Assembly (NCBI RefSeq): GCF_037975245.1
Contig: NC_092569.1
Location: 33,191,668-33,255,667 of the forward strand
DNA: 64,000 bases
Source: Apostichopus japonicus
Taxonomy: Eukaryota; Echinodermata; Holothuroidea; Aspidochirotida; Stichopodidae
Reading direction: 5' to 3'
Under the pieces are notes generated by a model that worked only from the letters and a program-made list of their open reading frames with translations, ran no database searches and was not told where the DNA came from. The position numbers and the translations under genes are program-made. Shown here piece by piece: positions 48,601 through 58,470 of the stretch. Every line of letters starts with the position of its first letter. The first letter of the stretch is position 1.

Positions 48601-48958
48601 ATTCAGTTAGAACGTTATGTTTTAAGGCGAAACACAGTTGTCCTTTAGCGAAGTTGAAAATACTCAGTATTTAAATTGAAGGCTTTCTTACTGAATGTCA
48701 TTAAGTATTTTAATCCGTGTTTACCTATTTCGTTTGAGATGCTAACACTCAGTTTGTCTTAACATTTAACTTTAATAAAGATTGGCGCAGCAGCACATTG
48801 TTGCGACTTAGCTTTCAAAACTTAAAACAGTCAGAAGATATTCAATAGAGTCATATATTTTTTTAAACAAATTAAAAAATTAAAATACTTACCATTTCTG
48901 TTCCAAACAAGTTCCAAATCGTCAAAACAGTTAAACAAACTTTGACAAAATTCTCCAT
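36299..48958 (-). CDS. Secreted fibrinogen-domain protein with TIL and EGF modules (eight-exon model)
   Basis: Exons in transcript order are 48958-48893, 43308-43278, 42621-42449, 42108-41844, 40995-40784, 40093-39785, 38996-38735 and 36624-36299. All introns are GT-AG, phases agree at every junction, and the lengths sum to 1644 nt (547 residues plus stop). Predicted order: signal peptide (1 to about 27), incomplete fibrinogen domain (about 45-178), trypsin-inhibitor-like cysteine-rich module (about 179-243), VWC/EGF-like module (about 250-300), complete fibrinogen C-terminal domain (about 305-547). Proteins of this type (ficolin, FREP and intelectin-like lectins) are extracellular recognition molecules in invertebrates; a pathogen- or glycan-binding role is inference. 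Intron 1 is 5.6 kb. The start codon has A at -3 and G at +4. The alternative is two genes or alternative isoforms: joining exon 4 directly to exon 8 is also in phase and would give a 286-residue single-domain protein. Confidence 0.7.
38735..38996 (-). CDS. Exon 7: middle of fibrinogen domain 2
   Basis: Translates VFQRRSSASVDFYLGWLDYK, then NGFGNKNQDHWLGNKYIHSM and TNQKTYQLRIDL, the conserved core (Q-R-R, V-D-F, N-G-F-G, F/H-W-L-G-N, L-R-I-D-L) of fibrinogen domains. Phase 0 acceptor, phase 1 donor (CAG|GTGAGT). It follows exon 6 exactly at the W-T-V junction common to this family. Confidence 0.9.
39107..39169. repeat. (TA)n microsatellite (tail of an inverted SINE)
   Basis: TA repeats lie immediately left of the inverted SINE copy at 39170-39257, in the position of its 3' tail. 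Confidence 0.9.
39170..39257 (-). mobile_element. Short tRNA-derived SINE with (TA)n tail, copy with both boxes
   Basis: On the minus strand TAGCCGAGTTGG (39252-39241) is a good A box and GGTTCGAATCC (39236-39226) a perfect B box. Only four bases separate them, so the anticodon arm of the ancestral tRNA is missing. GGTGGAGGCTGGAAG and a short body lead to the (TA)n tail. It lies in intron 6 of the fibrinogen-domain gene. Confidence 0.65.
39501..39582 (-). mobile_element. Second copy of the (TA)-tailed SINE (5' truncated)
   Basis: The minus strand reads GCGGGTTCGAATCCCGGGGG, then AGGCTGGAAG and the same body as the copy at 39170-39257, ending in ATTATATA. The A box is absent. (TA)n also lies on its other side. 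Confidence 0.65.
39583..39653. repeat. (TA)n microsatellite
   Basis: About 70 bases of TA repeats in intron 6 of the fibrinogen-domain gene, between the truncated SINE and exon 6. Confidence 0.95.
39785..40093 (-). CDS. Exon 6: VWC/EGF-like module and start of fibrinogen domain 2
   Basis: Begins VGDFYVNSGCTRRSTCQNNQ, a short cysteine segment that usually follows TIL modules. CSDHATCAERNGVRKCYCN and YEGDGETC follow, with EGF-like spacing. It then passes to LPKDCYELYVSGTRSDGVYT and CEMESNGGGWT, the fibrinogen entry. Phase 0 at both ends, 103 codons. A partial duplicate of its first 135 or so bases lies just upstream at 40131-40269. Confidence 0.85.
40131..40269 (-). pseudogene. Truncated duplicate of exon 6 (EGF part)
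   Basis: After an acceptor-like TTAAATTAG the minus strand reads EGKFYINSRCTRNSTCRNNR, then SYQCSDDATCDERNDVRKCY. This is clearly a copy of the first half of exon 6. It breaks off at KCYCN with no donor and runs to a stop, leaving only about 37 bases before exon 6. It looks like a dead tandem exon copy, though use as an alternative terminal exon cannot be excluded. Confidence 0.7.
40784..40995 (-). CDS. Exon 5: trypsin-inhibitor-like (TIL) cysteine-rich module
   Basis: Translates ELKIEWCPANEIFSNETCER, then TCEDPDTCISATSRTESEQC and CVSDYLREQGQCIPLNQCNC. The Cys pattern with CPANE at the front and C-I-P-x-x-x-C-x-C at the end is that of TIL modules in mucin/tectorin/FCGBP-like proteins, although one Cys of the usual ten seems missing. 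Acceptor phase 1, donor GGG|GTCAGT phase 0. It joins exon 6 to give the expected TIL to VWC transition (CFVDEKGSVLG then VGDFYVNS). Confidence 0.85.
41844..42108 (-). CDS. Exon 4: middle of fibrinogen domain 1
   Basis: Reads VLQRRILDSVNFNRSWKDFR, NGFGFLGSEFWIGNEKIAYL and TNQKRYQLRMDFE, a fibrinogen core paralogous to exon 7 with the same exon boundaries and phases (0 in, 1 out, GAT G|GTAAGT). No terminal exon with the calcium site and W-W-Y motif lies between it and exon 5, so domain 1 lacks its C-terminal ligand-binding third unless exon 8 is used. Confidence 0.85.
42449..42621 (-). CDS. Exon 3: start of fibrinogen domain 1
   Basis: Translates SSYFVFQQPAYPRDCKEVSN, then ACSSTHNASEVYLIKPDGYP and AYCDNDLDTGGWT. 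This is the N-terminal third of a fibrinogen domain with its first two Cys and the G-G-W-T exit. Phase 1 in, phase 0 out (ACG|GTATGG). Confidence 0.85.
43278..43308 (-). CDS. Exon 2: 31-nt micro-exon completing the signal peptide
   Basis: Acceptor TTACGCAG, exon VIVSAEVRSS plus one base, donor GTAGGT. Phase 0 in and phase 1 out fit exons 1 and 3. The V-S-A end is a plausible signal-peptidase site (after residue 27). Confidence 0.65.
43309..48892. other. Intron 1 of the fibrinogen-domain gene; nothing else recognised
   Basis: About 5.6 kb of AT-rich DNA with no exon, repeat array or transposon end that I can support. A C-rich/A-rich run lies near 45911-45939. Confidence 0.55.
48893..48958 (-). 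CDS. Exon 1: signal peptide
   Basis: ATG at 48958 in good context (AATCATGG) opens MENFVKVCLTVLTIWNLF then GTEM, ending exactly at a consensus donor GTAAGT. It has a basic residue at position 6 and a hydrophobic core, and it joins in frame to VIVSA of exon 2. The 5.6-kb distance makes the link an inference, but phase, peptide character and strand all agree. Confidence 0.65.
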
Positions 48959-49639
48959 GATTTCGGGTTTGAAGAAATGCCACGCTGAAATATATTCGAT
49001 GAAGGGCAAGATGACAAATGACACAGAGTACCCATTTAGGGGTTACCAACACCTCATTGGAATGACCGTAGTAGTATGGATGTCCATTAATGCCATCGTT
49101 TTATTTGAAACTTGATTAGTTGAACAGCTTATACAAAACGTACTGCGCATATAGAGTATTCGTAGGCTTGTATGTAAAGAAGACTATTCGACATGCGCAA
49201 TCCAACTTTATATTATGTACAGCTATCTATATCCTGAGATTTTAGTCAATAGTACAGTAAGCTTCAGTTGCATCATGTTGAATTGTCCTTGCTCCAATAA
49301 AACCATTTAAACCACGTATTGCATAGCTAACGAATAGCGTGTCTCTAGTTCCAAGGACAGCAATGGTATTGCAAATTCAATAACTGTTAATATATTTTAG
49401 CTTTTTGGTCGCTTTTAATGCATATTATATTTAGCATGGTTCATGTTCAAGGGTTTTGTAGTGGTGTGTTAAACAACGTTCAGGCTACCTAGTCGATAAA
49501 AAGAGTCAGAATGCTGATTTTGCTGATTGTGGTTAAGATGTTATTTCGATATTCAGTTAGCTACGTTACAACGCTTTTTTTTGGCAGGAAAAAAATCAAG
49601 AAGTGTCGACTGGATGAATGGAAGTGTTATTGAACTACT
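48959..49639. other. Upstream region of the fibrinogen-domain gene
   Basis: It should hold the promoter and 5' untranslated region, but I cannot point to a convincing TATA box or initiator. No gene is seen. Confidence 0.35.
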
Positions 49640-50310
49640 TGGACTAGTCAGCACTTTATAACATGCATAAACTGGTACACTATATCGTGTAAACAGTGAA
49701 ATGTACTGTATGAGTTATACTACACTATCAATCATGCAAGGAATAATCTACAATTTTCAAACTGTCTGAAATAGTGTACACTTTACGCACTGTATGATGT
49801 AGTATATAAGTTAAACACTACATTAACTAGTCTACACTATACAATTTATGATCTAGTCTACAATAAGCACACTGTATGAACTGGTTTACACTATATTCAA
49901 GGTATGATCTGATCTATACTATACAAACTATATAAACTATACCCGATGTGAACTATAGTTTACAGTTTACACACCGTATTGACTAGTCTACACAATATGG
50001 AAGGTATTATCTAGTCCACACTATGCACACCGTATGTAATAGTATTCACTATATTCAAGGTATGATATGGTATATACTATACACACTGCACGGATTATAC
50101 ACAATGTGAACTATAGTCTACATTTTACGCTCTGTATGAACTAATCTAAAGTATACACATTGTATGAATTATGTATACTCTATACACACCGTATGAACAA
50201 GCATATACCATACACTATGTATGCATTACGGTGTACAATATACACATTATATGGACTCTTCTACACCATACAAATGTATGAACTAATATATAGTGCATCT
50301 ACACATTATC
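49640..50310. repeat. Degenerate tandem array, unit about 32-34 bp
   Basis: Variants of CACTATACACACTGTATGAA separated by CTAGTCTA or similar recur about twenty times. A longer block (ACTATATTCAAGGTATGAT onward) repeats after about 158 bases (49891 and 50049), so there is a second-order period of about five units. Confidence 0.75.
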
Positions 50311-50430
50311 ACCAATAACACACTATAGGGTTTTCTTTTTCCATTTTTTTTTCATCATGTTGGACACATCTCTGAAAGATGTGGTATTCAAAATAGCCCT
50401 AATTGTGCACCAAACCCACCACCTGCTCCC

Positions 50431-50650
50431 AACAAGGAAGTATTGTTCATACAGTATACCGCTGCAAAACAATTCGAAACGGTGTTAAATATATATTTGT
50501 ATACATTCTCATATATTTATATCTATATGTATATATATATATATATTTATATATGTATATATATATCTATATAATTGTGTACAAATATCTTATTAACACC
50601 GTTTCGAATAGTTGTGAAGCGGCATACTGTATGAACAATACTTCCTTGTT
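50431..50650. mobile_element. Inverted-repeat element with (TA)n centre (MITE-like)
   Basis: The left arm 50431-50507 starts AACAAGGAAGTATTGTTCAT. The right arm 50577-50650 is its reverse complement with a few mismatches and ends ATACTTCCTTGTT. The 70-base centre is TA-rich. It is about 220 bases long with no coding capacity. A target duplication could not be fixed. Confidence 0.75.
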
Positions 50651-52436
50651 TTATTGTGCCTACGTCACATCCTGTTTGCGGGATCGAGTATTCTCACATC
50701 TCATTGAATAAAAATGTCAGCTGTTTTATTGGACGAGGACTTTTAAATGAACTATAGGATTTACATCCATATCTCCTATATACGTTTGGTACATATGGTA
50801 CTTTCATATCATACTTTGCTTTGACATAAACCTTTTATATATTGAAAGGTGTAGCTATAGGTGGTTCAAGCAGTTAATTTATCCCTGGTAATTTGGTACA
50901 TACAAAATGGTACCTTAGAGCCTTGTATAACAACGAAGCAAAAGGAAACTGGGGAAAATCACAACAATAATTGTTTCTGTCAAACTTTATTGCCGATTTC
51001 GTATAAACGGGATATTTTCTCATTTTCAAATAATCGGAATCGGTACGATTATGAAAAAATAATCAGTAATCGGTATTTTCTGTTATGCATAATCGGTTGA
51101 ACACTATAACGGTGTTCAGGTAGCTTTTCAGAGCAAGGGCCATGATAAGTTTGTTTGATTGCCCTTCATGTATTTTGTATAATTACGTATACACATTCTT
51201 GTATTTCTGAAGGCTATTTACTGTAGGCCTAGTGCAATTTAAAAAAAAAATAATATATATATATATATATAGGCCTATTAGGCTTTCAGTGATAGCCACA
51301 TTAGCATTGTACTGGTGTTCAGACAGCTTTTCCTAGGAAGGACCAGGGTAAGTTTGTTTGATGGGTACGTATAAAAGAGGAGCCGGCCATAGCATCACAA
51401 CTTTGATAAGACAATAAAAATTGTATAAGGTTATGTTTTATTTATAAGGATATAGGCCTAAGATGTATAAGGTTATAAGAAGTATGTTTAGCTTTCTTTT
51501 GAACCTGTAATGTTTGACATCAAATGTACAAAGAATTAAAATAAAATAACAAAATGGAGAGGAACTGAGGTGGCTATTAGGGGAAGAGGAGGCCACCCAT
51601 CACTTGCATATAAAAACTTGTAATCTTCTTTTACATTATTTTTTCCAAGTCATAAATCCATGAAATCTTCATGTCCGAAAAATTGAGATGGAAAAACGTG
51701 GGTTGTTTTGATATCTAGAAGTGGACACAGTTTTGATGGTAGTCACCACTACAGTCTACATTAACATACAGTAGGTCAATAGGCCTAGCTCTCAAGGCAG
51801 GCATCAAGAATATGGTCGAGTTGTTCGCCTCTTCTAATTTGGCTGTTGTCATTGACATCAAACTATATGACCAAAAAGTCCAACAGAGACTGACCTAAGA
51901 TGAAGGATACCACATGAAAAACAAGTTCTTAAATATTCTATGACATTACTAAACCTTGCAACGTCGTTCTTTCGACTAACAGGCAATGAGCGCTAAAGGC
52001 AAGACTAGCAGGATAAAGTGTAACCTGCAGAGACTATTCGTGGCAAAGTAGCAAAAATGCAAGTTATATATTTGTTGTACCATGATTGATATTGATAATT
52101 GTAGAGACAGAGCAAAGATTTGAAATTAGAAATCAAAATTAAAACTTCCAGTATTGAGATACTGCATCATTGATGCTCTTGTTTCTTTATTGTTAAAGTG
52201 ATATTTGAAAAAAAGAGACGACTATACGCCCGAGAGGATTGTGCATTGCTATGGGGAATACCAGCCAGCTGTTATTGAGCTGTATGTGGTCCTCTCTAAA
52301 ATCCTTTTGTTGAGGGTCTCCCGTCGGAACTGGAGACAAATCGTGACCCATCTTACAAAAAGTTGATGATTTTATTCCATATCATGACGTCACATGGGAA
52401 CGATCAACGATTACATGATTGGTTTTCCAAAATAAA
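50651..52436. other. No gene recognised
   Basis: AT-rich sequence with a short (TA)n at 51253-51271 and no recognisable exon. Parts may derive from the decayed virus-like element whose ATPase fragment follows. Confidence 0.35.
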
Positions 52437-52768
52437 CTCATCATAGAAATATGATGTTAATAGAAAGATGACCATATGAAATATTTCCATGATCTATATC
52501 CCCATTTTTTTTATAACTGGCAAAGGAAACGAGTAATATCACACATTACATCGTCTTACTTAAAAGCCCTAGAGACAAAACCCAGGTCTCACATTTGGCA
52601 AAACAGATGTATCCAGAGCAAGCCAAATTTTTGCAGGACGCGTTTGCAGATGCTACCAAGGAACCATACGGATACCTATTCATCGATCTAAATCCTTGTA
52701 CACCCACAGATTTTTGTGCAAACTCTTTCCACATGAGACCCAGTATGCTTACGTACCCAAGTGATTGA
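52437..52768 (+). pseudogene. Decayed packaging-ATPase fragment of Polinton/adintovirus type
   Basis: One frame is open from 52517 to a TGA at 52766 (83 codons) and contains HYIVLLKSPRDKTQ, HLAKQMYPEQ and DATKEPYGYLFIDL. This resembles the C-terminal part of the A32-like packaging ATPases found in Polinton/Maverick-like and adintovirus-like elements of invertebrates (recognition from memory). Upstream, THHRNMM at about 52437 and IYIPIFF at about 52496 are in other frames, broken by stops and by the eight-T run at 52505-52512. The P-loop half is absent. It is an inactive relic. Confidence 0.5.
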
Positions 52769-52910
52769 AGCAAAAACAAATTTGATAAAACATAGATGCA
52801 TAGTTCTATAACTTTCATTTGTGAACTGAAGCGCCACCATAGCACCAGCATCACTTCGCTTTAGAAACAATGCCCGTGAAATGGAATGTTTGTATCAAAA
52901 TGTTCCTCCA

Positions 52911-53101
52911 AAGGCAAAAGGCTTTCCTACTACACGAGGACACCAAATTAATTACATTACCAGTTTATGAGAATGCGCCGCCAATGTGTTAAAAAGCAAT
53001 GTACCGTTACCTCGTTTCCAGAAAGTCTTAACTGTCATGGTACAAGACACATCTAAGGGATCATTCCATCAAACGTCTATCCAATAAAAGCACAAGGATG
53101 T
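52911..53101 (+). pseudogene. Second relic fragment next to the ATPase remnant
   Basis: In one frame: GHQINYITSL, an in-frame TGA at 52968, then ECAANVLKSNVPLPRFQK. The motif C-E-C-x-x-N-V-L-x-x-N-V-P-L is one I associate with a small basic protein often encoded next to this ATPase in invertebrate virus-like elements (recollection, moderate). Its position 150 bases downstream on the same strand fits one decayed element. Confidence 0.35.
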
Positions 53102-53179
53102 ATAAATAAAGAGGGAATGGTTTTTATTTTGATATTAAATAGTAAATCTTACTGATCACTGTACCGCATTATCAATATA

Positions 53180-53490
53180 TGCACGAAGGTGGAGTAAACA
53201 ACACTTGAAAATGATAAGATCTTTTTTAACTTATATTTGATTGACAATAGACAATTTTACATGAATATTCATTATTATATCCTAGTTTTCAATAACATTA
53301 ATGGTTAGAAACTGCATAGGCTACTCCGTAAACCAAAACAAAATACATAGACGAAGTGGGAGAAAATGATAACGAATACGAGAGAAAGTTAATAACATTC
53401 CTACAACGAAGTATTGTTGAATAAATTATTGCGTTTATATCGGCGAATTTATCTTAAATATTGATACAAATATGTTTGAAGCAATTAGAG
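53180..53490 (+). repeat. Diverged dispersed repeat, copy R1
   Basis: Shares GTGGGAGAAAATGAT, ACGAGAGAAA and TACATGAATATTCATT, in a similar order, with 61081-61610, and a shorter piece with 55190-55495. Divergence is high. The nature of the repeat is unknown. Confidence 0.55.
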
Positions 53491-55189
53491 GGGCTCTTCC
53501 AATTAAAAGTGAAACGTACTCATGCAGCCAAACTGTAAAATGGATTATGTAGACCTTTTTTTTTCATGTCATGATTTTCCCAGTAAGTATAATTGTTGAA
53601 TGGAAACATTTAGTCAATGTCACATTTTCATGTATACTCTTTTACCGTCAAAAGTGTTGATATTCTTCAATAATTAACTTAAATGGTGGAGTGAACAAAA
53701 CGTTGGAATGATAAGGTGCGGTGTGGATAAACTTGTTATGTTAACAGCCTAGGATAATATAACTCGGTCAGCAGGCAACAGCAGTTACCTCATTACAACA
53801 CATTCAGGTACATAATGTAATTGTAAGGTACAACAGAAACAAAATAGAATAGTATATATAACACAAGAACATTGCATGTGTCTTGATAGATGACCTAAGG
53901 TAGCTCTTTCGTTGAGATATTTTATAGTAAAGAAACAAAACAAACATGAATGTTGAATATGTTTCAATAGCTATTAGGGTTTTCAAGATATTCAGCTTTA
54001 AATTTGATAAATGTTAATCTGCATTTGACGTTAATGCATTGTTTTAACAATCTAGTAACTCAATCAAGTGTTTTTTCTTTACTTCATATATGCAACAGAA
54101 GACCTCATGACTTTCAACACCACCGTCAAATTTTAATACATTGTAAATATAAAATCTTATGTTTTTGCACAACTGAGTTTTATGTTGCATCTAGGGAATT
54201 GACCCGATGTCGTTGTCCTAAACAATATAGTCCAGTCACTTTAACTGATGGACCTCAACTATACAAACAGGTTAGTTTAAACTTAAACGCAGAATAGTTA
54301 TACACCCTGGACTGATAATAGTGTTTGGTAACAGACTGCAATATACCAAATTCAATTTTGAGCCTTAAGTCATCAGTGAATGTACCATGATACCGTTGTA
54401 TAAGTGATAACTGACACCGTTGATACTGTTGTATAAGTGATAATAATTATTCAATAATCATGTTAAATTGTGTGTATTCTTTCTTGAAATAATCACACGT
54501 TAGGCTTGAAAACTTGTATATGGGTATATGAGTCTTTTTATCGAAAATTGTCAATTTATTTTATTGTTGTATCGGAGTATAATATTAACATAATATTTAA
54601 TGAAGTGTCGGTTAAATGAAACACAATTTGGTCTACTATGCACTCATTCTTAGTTTAATTATTAATTGTGTTTTAATAATACACAACATTGAGGAATTAT
54701 TATTGATGTCATACATAGACAAACGTACCAATTTTTTTCACGTATAACGTCAGTGGTTTGTGTGCTATTCAGTCTAACAATTAAGTTTATGAACAATATT
54801 TGTAATAGGCCTATCAACGGAATAAGCTACGAAGCTGTGAATTGAATCAATGTGATTAGTTACACCAACATCCTATCATATTTAAATAGGCCTATGTGAC
54901 TTTACGCTTTAACACTAACTCGAAAATTCTATGGACGAAGTATTGAATCGCTTTATTAAGTACTTACTGATTTACATGCATTGAGTAAAAACAACACTGG
55001 TGACAAAATATGAGACCTGTCTGCAGCTAAACGAAACAGCTATTTACTTAACTTACCACGATTAATCCGTATTAGCGATTAATACTACTACTCTCACGAA
55101 CACGAACGAAGTAAGGTTGTTATCTGGAAAATTATAACATATACAACGTTCCGACAATGCAATCTAATTTAATAAATGATTTAATAAAA
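53491..55189. other. No gene recognised
   Basis: Only short frames without domains, signal peptides or consistent splice sites. A 97-codon plus-strand frame at 54004-54297 looks unlike any family I know. Confidence 0.35.
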
Positions 55190-55501
55190 AATAAAGGATA
55201 TTGCTTAGATATAGGTGAAAATATATGTTTGAATAATCGCTTATGAACTCCCACAAATATGAATTTCATAGAGTATATGTTGTAAAGGTTGTCCCCCTAT
55301 CCATATACCCACCGGAATCGAATAGAGGGAGCTCTTCCAATTATATTTTGTTTATAACTTTAACAGAACCATTTTCAATATCACATATTCCTAACGTATC
55401 CCAATCCCACTCATCACTGTACAACTTTATTATACATACAAAGGTGGCGTACACGACACTTGAAATCAAAACATCTTTATTCACATATATGAGAGTGTTA
55501 A
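55190..55501 (+). repeat. Dispersed repeat, copy R2, at the left border of the retroposon
   Basis: AAAGGTGGCGTACACGACAC and ATCTTTATTCACATATATG (to about 55494) match 61139-61191 closely, on the other side of the retroposon. The match is about 80 bases. Confidence 0.65.
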
Positions 55502-56231
55502 AGCCATCAGATGCCTTGAAAGTCGCATCAATGATATCCGTTTGTGGATGAGACGTAATTTGTTGAAGCTTAATGAAGAAAAAACTAAGTTTTTGCTTTT
55601 TGGTTCTTGTCATCAGCTTTCTAAAATTAATATTACATGCATATTAATTGGTAATGTTCAGGTTCGCCCTTCCACTTATGCGCGTATTCTTGGTGTAATT
55701 TTTGATTCCAATATGTCTATGAAACGTAACATTTTCAAAATAACAAGTTCTGCTGCATTTTATCTCAGAGGCATCTACAAATTACGAAAATATTTAAATG
55801 ATAAGACAACTGAACAAATTGTACATTCTTTTATCACTTCAAGGTTGGATATGGGCAATTCCTTAATTCTCGGTCTTCCACAAGAACAGATTCATAGACT
55901 TCAATTAATCCAGAACTCAGCTGCGCGTATTGTAACTCATTCTCATAAGCATTGTCATATCCACCCTGTCTTAAAAAACCTGCACGGGCTACCAGTAAAA
56001 TATCGTATTATGTATAAAGTTCTCCTTATTGTTTATAAATCACTTAAAGGACATGGTCTAATGTATATTTCTGAATTATTAAATATTTATGTCCCCTCTC
56101 GTAATCTAAGATCCAGCTCTCAATTTGTATTATCTGAAATTAAGTCCAAACATTCTTGGGGGGTAGGTCATTTATTGTTTCTGCCCCTCGCTTATAGAAC
56201 CAACTTCCCTTAAAAATCACACAAGCATATA
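55502..56231 (+). pseudogene. Reverse-transcriptase C-terminal fragment
   Basis: Reads INDIRLWMRRNLLKLNEEKT, KFLLFGS, ARILGVIFDSNMSM, HSFITSRLDMGNSLILGLP, IQNSAARIVT and LHGLPVKYRIMYKVLLIVYK, the hallmark order of the post-catalytic part of CR1/L2/jockey-type reverse transcriptases. The catalytic Y-A-D-D is not included (5' truncation). Two lesions are visible. A length change in or near the G run at about 56157-56162 shifts the frame, and the Trp expected in the A-P-R-L-W-N motif is a TAG at 56195-56197. Confidence 0.85.
56228..56231. other. Target-site duplication TATA (left)
   Basis: TATA precedes CACTGAAAA at 56232 and is repeated at 60883-60886 after CAGTG. Removing one copy plus the element restores an open frame for the host retroposon, whereas a 2-base duplication would not. 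Confidence 0.8.
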
Positions 56232-57107
56232 CACTGAAAAAATAAACTAGTCAATATTGCCACGGACTAACGTTAAATTAGTCTTTAACGTTAGTCAATG
56301 CACCCGGACTAGCAAAAATCTTCGTTTCATCGCTGCTTCTTAGTTAGTTTACACTGACTAAGGAAAATATAATCGCAGCTTAGTCGGTGGCGACGGACTA
56401 AGGTATTTTAACCCATGGACTAAGAACGATACGGACACCCGATTTACGCCATAATCGTAGCTTAGTCGGTGTCGACGGACTAATGTATTTTAACCCAATT
56501 CGATTCACTTCAATTTGGAAACCGAGAGGCAACGGCAGCTTGCTGGGCTTGGCATAGTTTCATACGATCACTCTAAGCAACTTTCAACCGTAAATCACCC
56601 AAGAAGGTCTTTAGAAGAATGAAGGTATTAACTGCATCATCGGCCTACCTGTTATTCCTTTAACTAGAAGGTAAAATTAAAGTTAATTGTTAGGCCACTG
56701 GCACTAGTACTGTATTATGGTTAGTGTAACGCTACCGTTGTCACGTTGGCATTTCGCAATACACAAGTGCAATGACAGTGAGTAGCCTATAGGCTTCTAC
56801 TGGGTACTGCAGTGCATTCTCAACACTAAAGTGTGTATTCTAAACACCAATTAACAATGTGTTATGTGTGTATTGGGCTAGATTGAACAGTGGCACATAA
56901 TCTTCTAATTTATTCCCAAACAAATGCTGGAACTATAAGGCTCAATAGTTTATTTGAAGTCTACACTCATTTGGTAAAGATTTCCTGTAATTTCCCATGT
57001 GAATCTAAATGGGTAGGCTTTGTGATATTGAATAAGCAAGGCTAGACCTTCAAACGTACAGTCACAGTCGGCTGAACACATTATGTTGGCTAGTCAACGG
57101 TATTATA

Positions 57108-57685
57108 TGTTGCGAGCAGTCAGGATGCACGCTTCAGTTCTATTTAACCTTTTCATTTATCACTTTTTAGTATTTAATTTCCGGTCACGCCCAGGAAACA
57201 ATTGCGACATTCCTTCACGGTCGACTTGCTTACTGTAAGAAGTATTAACCGTTTTTTTCTCAGGAAAGCTTGATAGTCTGAAGTTATTATAACATGTGCT
57301 TTAAGTATACTGCCAAAAGAGTAAGTTGTTGTATTTGTATTGATATTTTATGTAGAAGTAAGGGAAAATTTAGTATGTTTAGTTTGGTCTAATTGCACGT
57401 TTTTTTACTGTCCAATGTAGCGCAGGGTTCACTTGCGCGAATTCAAATTATTCTGTTTATGTGTATGTATATGCATCGATTCTTAGATTATGATGTTTTT
57501 TTGACATTTATTTGTAATTCAAGCATATCTGTTTAGTAGCAAAGTTTAAAGGTTAAGATTAATTAGTTTTCTCTTTTTGATCCTAGATTGAATGAAACTC
57601 ATTGGCGTAAATAATAGATCAGATGATACAGTTTAACGCAGTTGCTAAAACTCTGGGTATTCTCTAGTCTTCGCCGGTCCAATAT
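57108..57685 (+). repeat. 0.6-kb dispersed repeat, copy B
   Basis: Near-identical to 10803-11395. It starts TGTTGCGAGCAGTC and ends near CTTCGCCGGTCC. It lies within the CACTG-ended transposon, so it is either a nested insertion or part of that transposon family. Confidence 0.8.
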
Positions 57686-58470
57686 ATACTTTAGTACTAC
57701 TAGTAAGACTAAATCAAAACGACCGTAGACAAACTTAGTGTAACAAAGTACTGATTCTCCTCTAGCCTAGGTCTAAACAGGCTTGTTATGTGAGCAAGCA
57801 AAATAACAACTAAAAACGATTAGGCCTATAAATAAGTTGGCTCAGTGCATTTCTGTTTCTAAAATTTTATATATTTAAAGATCATAAAAACAAACAAAGA
57901 TTTAGCCCATGTTTTATTATCTCTGTATTCTGGGCATTTGATTCTGGTTGCAATGGTGATGACACTCTCGTTCAAATTTTCAGCTTTATACAGTCTGCTT
58001 CAAACTTTGGGATTGTTTTTTTGAGACTATAGTGGAAGCAAATCTCACATAACTTTGTGGTGACAACTTTATTTATTTTTTTTTTTCAAATGATGAATAC
58101 TTTGCTGTTTCTTTTTTCCAGCAGGAATTGAAAAGCCAAATATCTAAGTCAAGGGTGAGCTTTCCTGTGATGTACAACACCAGTGTGGAGGCAACAACAG
58201 AAGAGGAGAACTGTGTTATATATGGCTTAAAGACATGTTTTAAGATGATATATTGGTACCCTTCGCAGAACAAAAGAGTTTATCCAAGAGTCCAAAAAGC
58301 AAAGGAACAAGTACCATAGAGAAAAAAGATGGAAGAGTGAGTTTAACTATTGTACCCAACTGTTTAATGATATTTAAGATACTTTTCATAACCTGTTTTA
58401 AAAAAAAAAACAGTCTAGTTTATCATTTACGTGCAAGCTTCATAAGTTTGGTCAAATTTTCACTGATCTG

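Noticed and set aside
52546-52870. Minus-strand frames of about 60 and 102 codons
   Set aside because: The plus strand of the same region carries the recognisable ATPase fragment, so these are antisense shadows.
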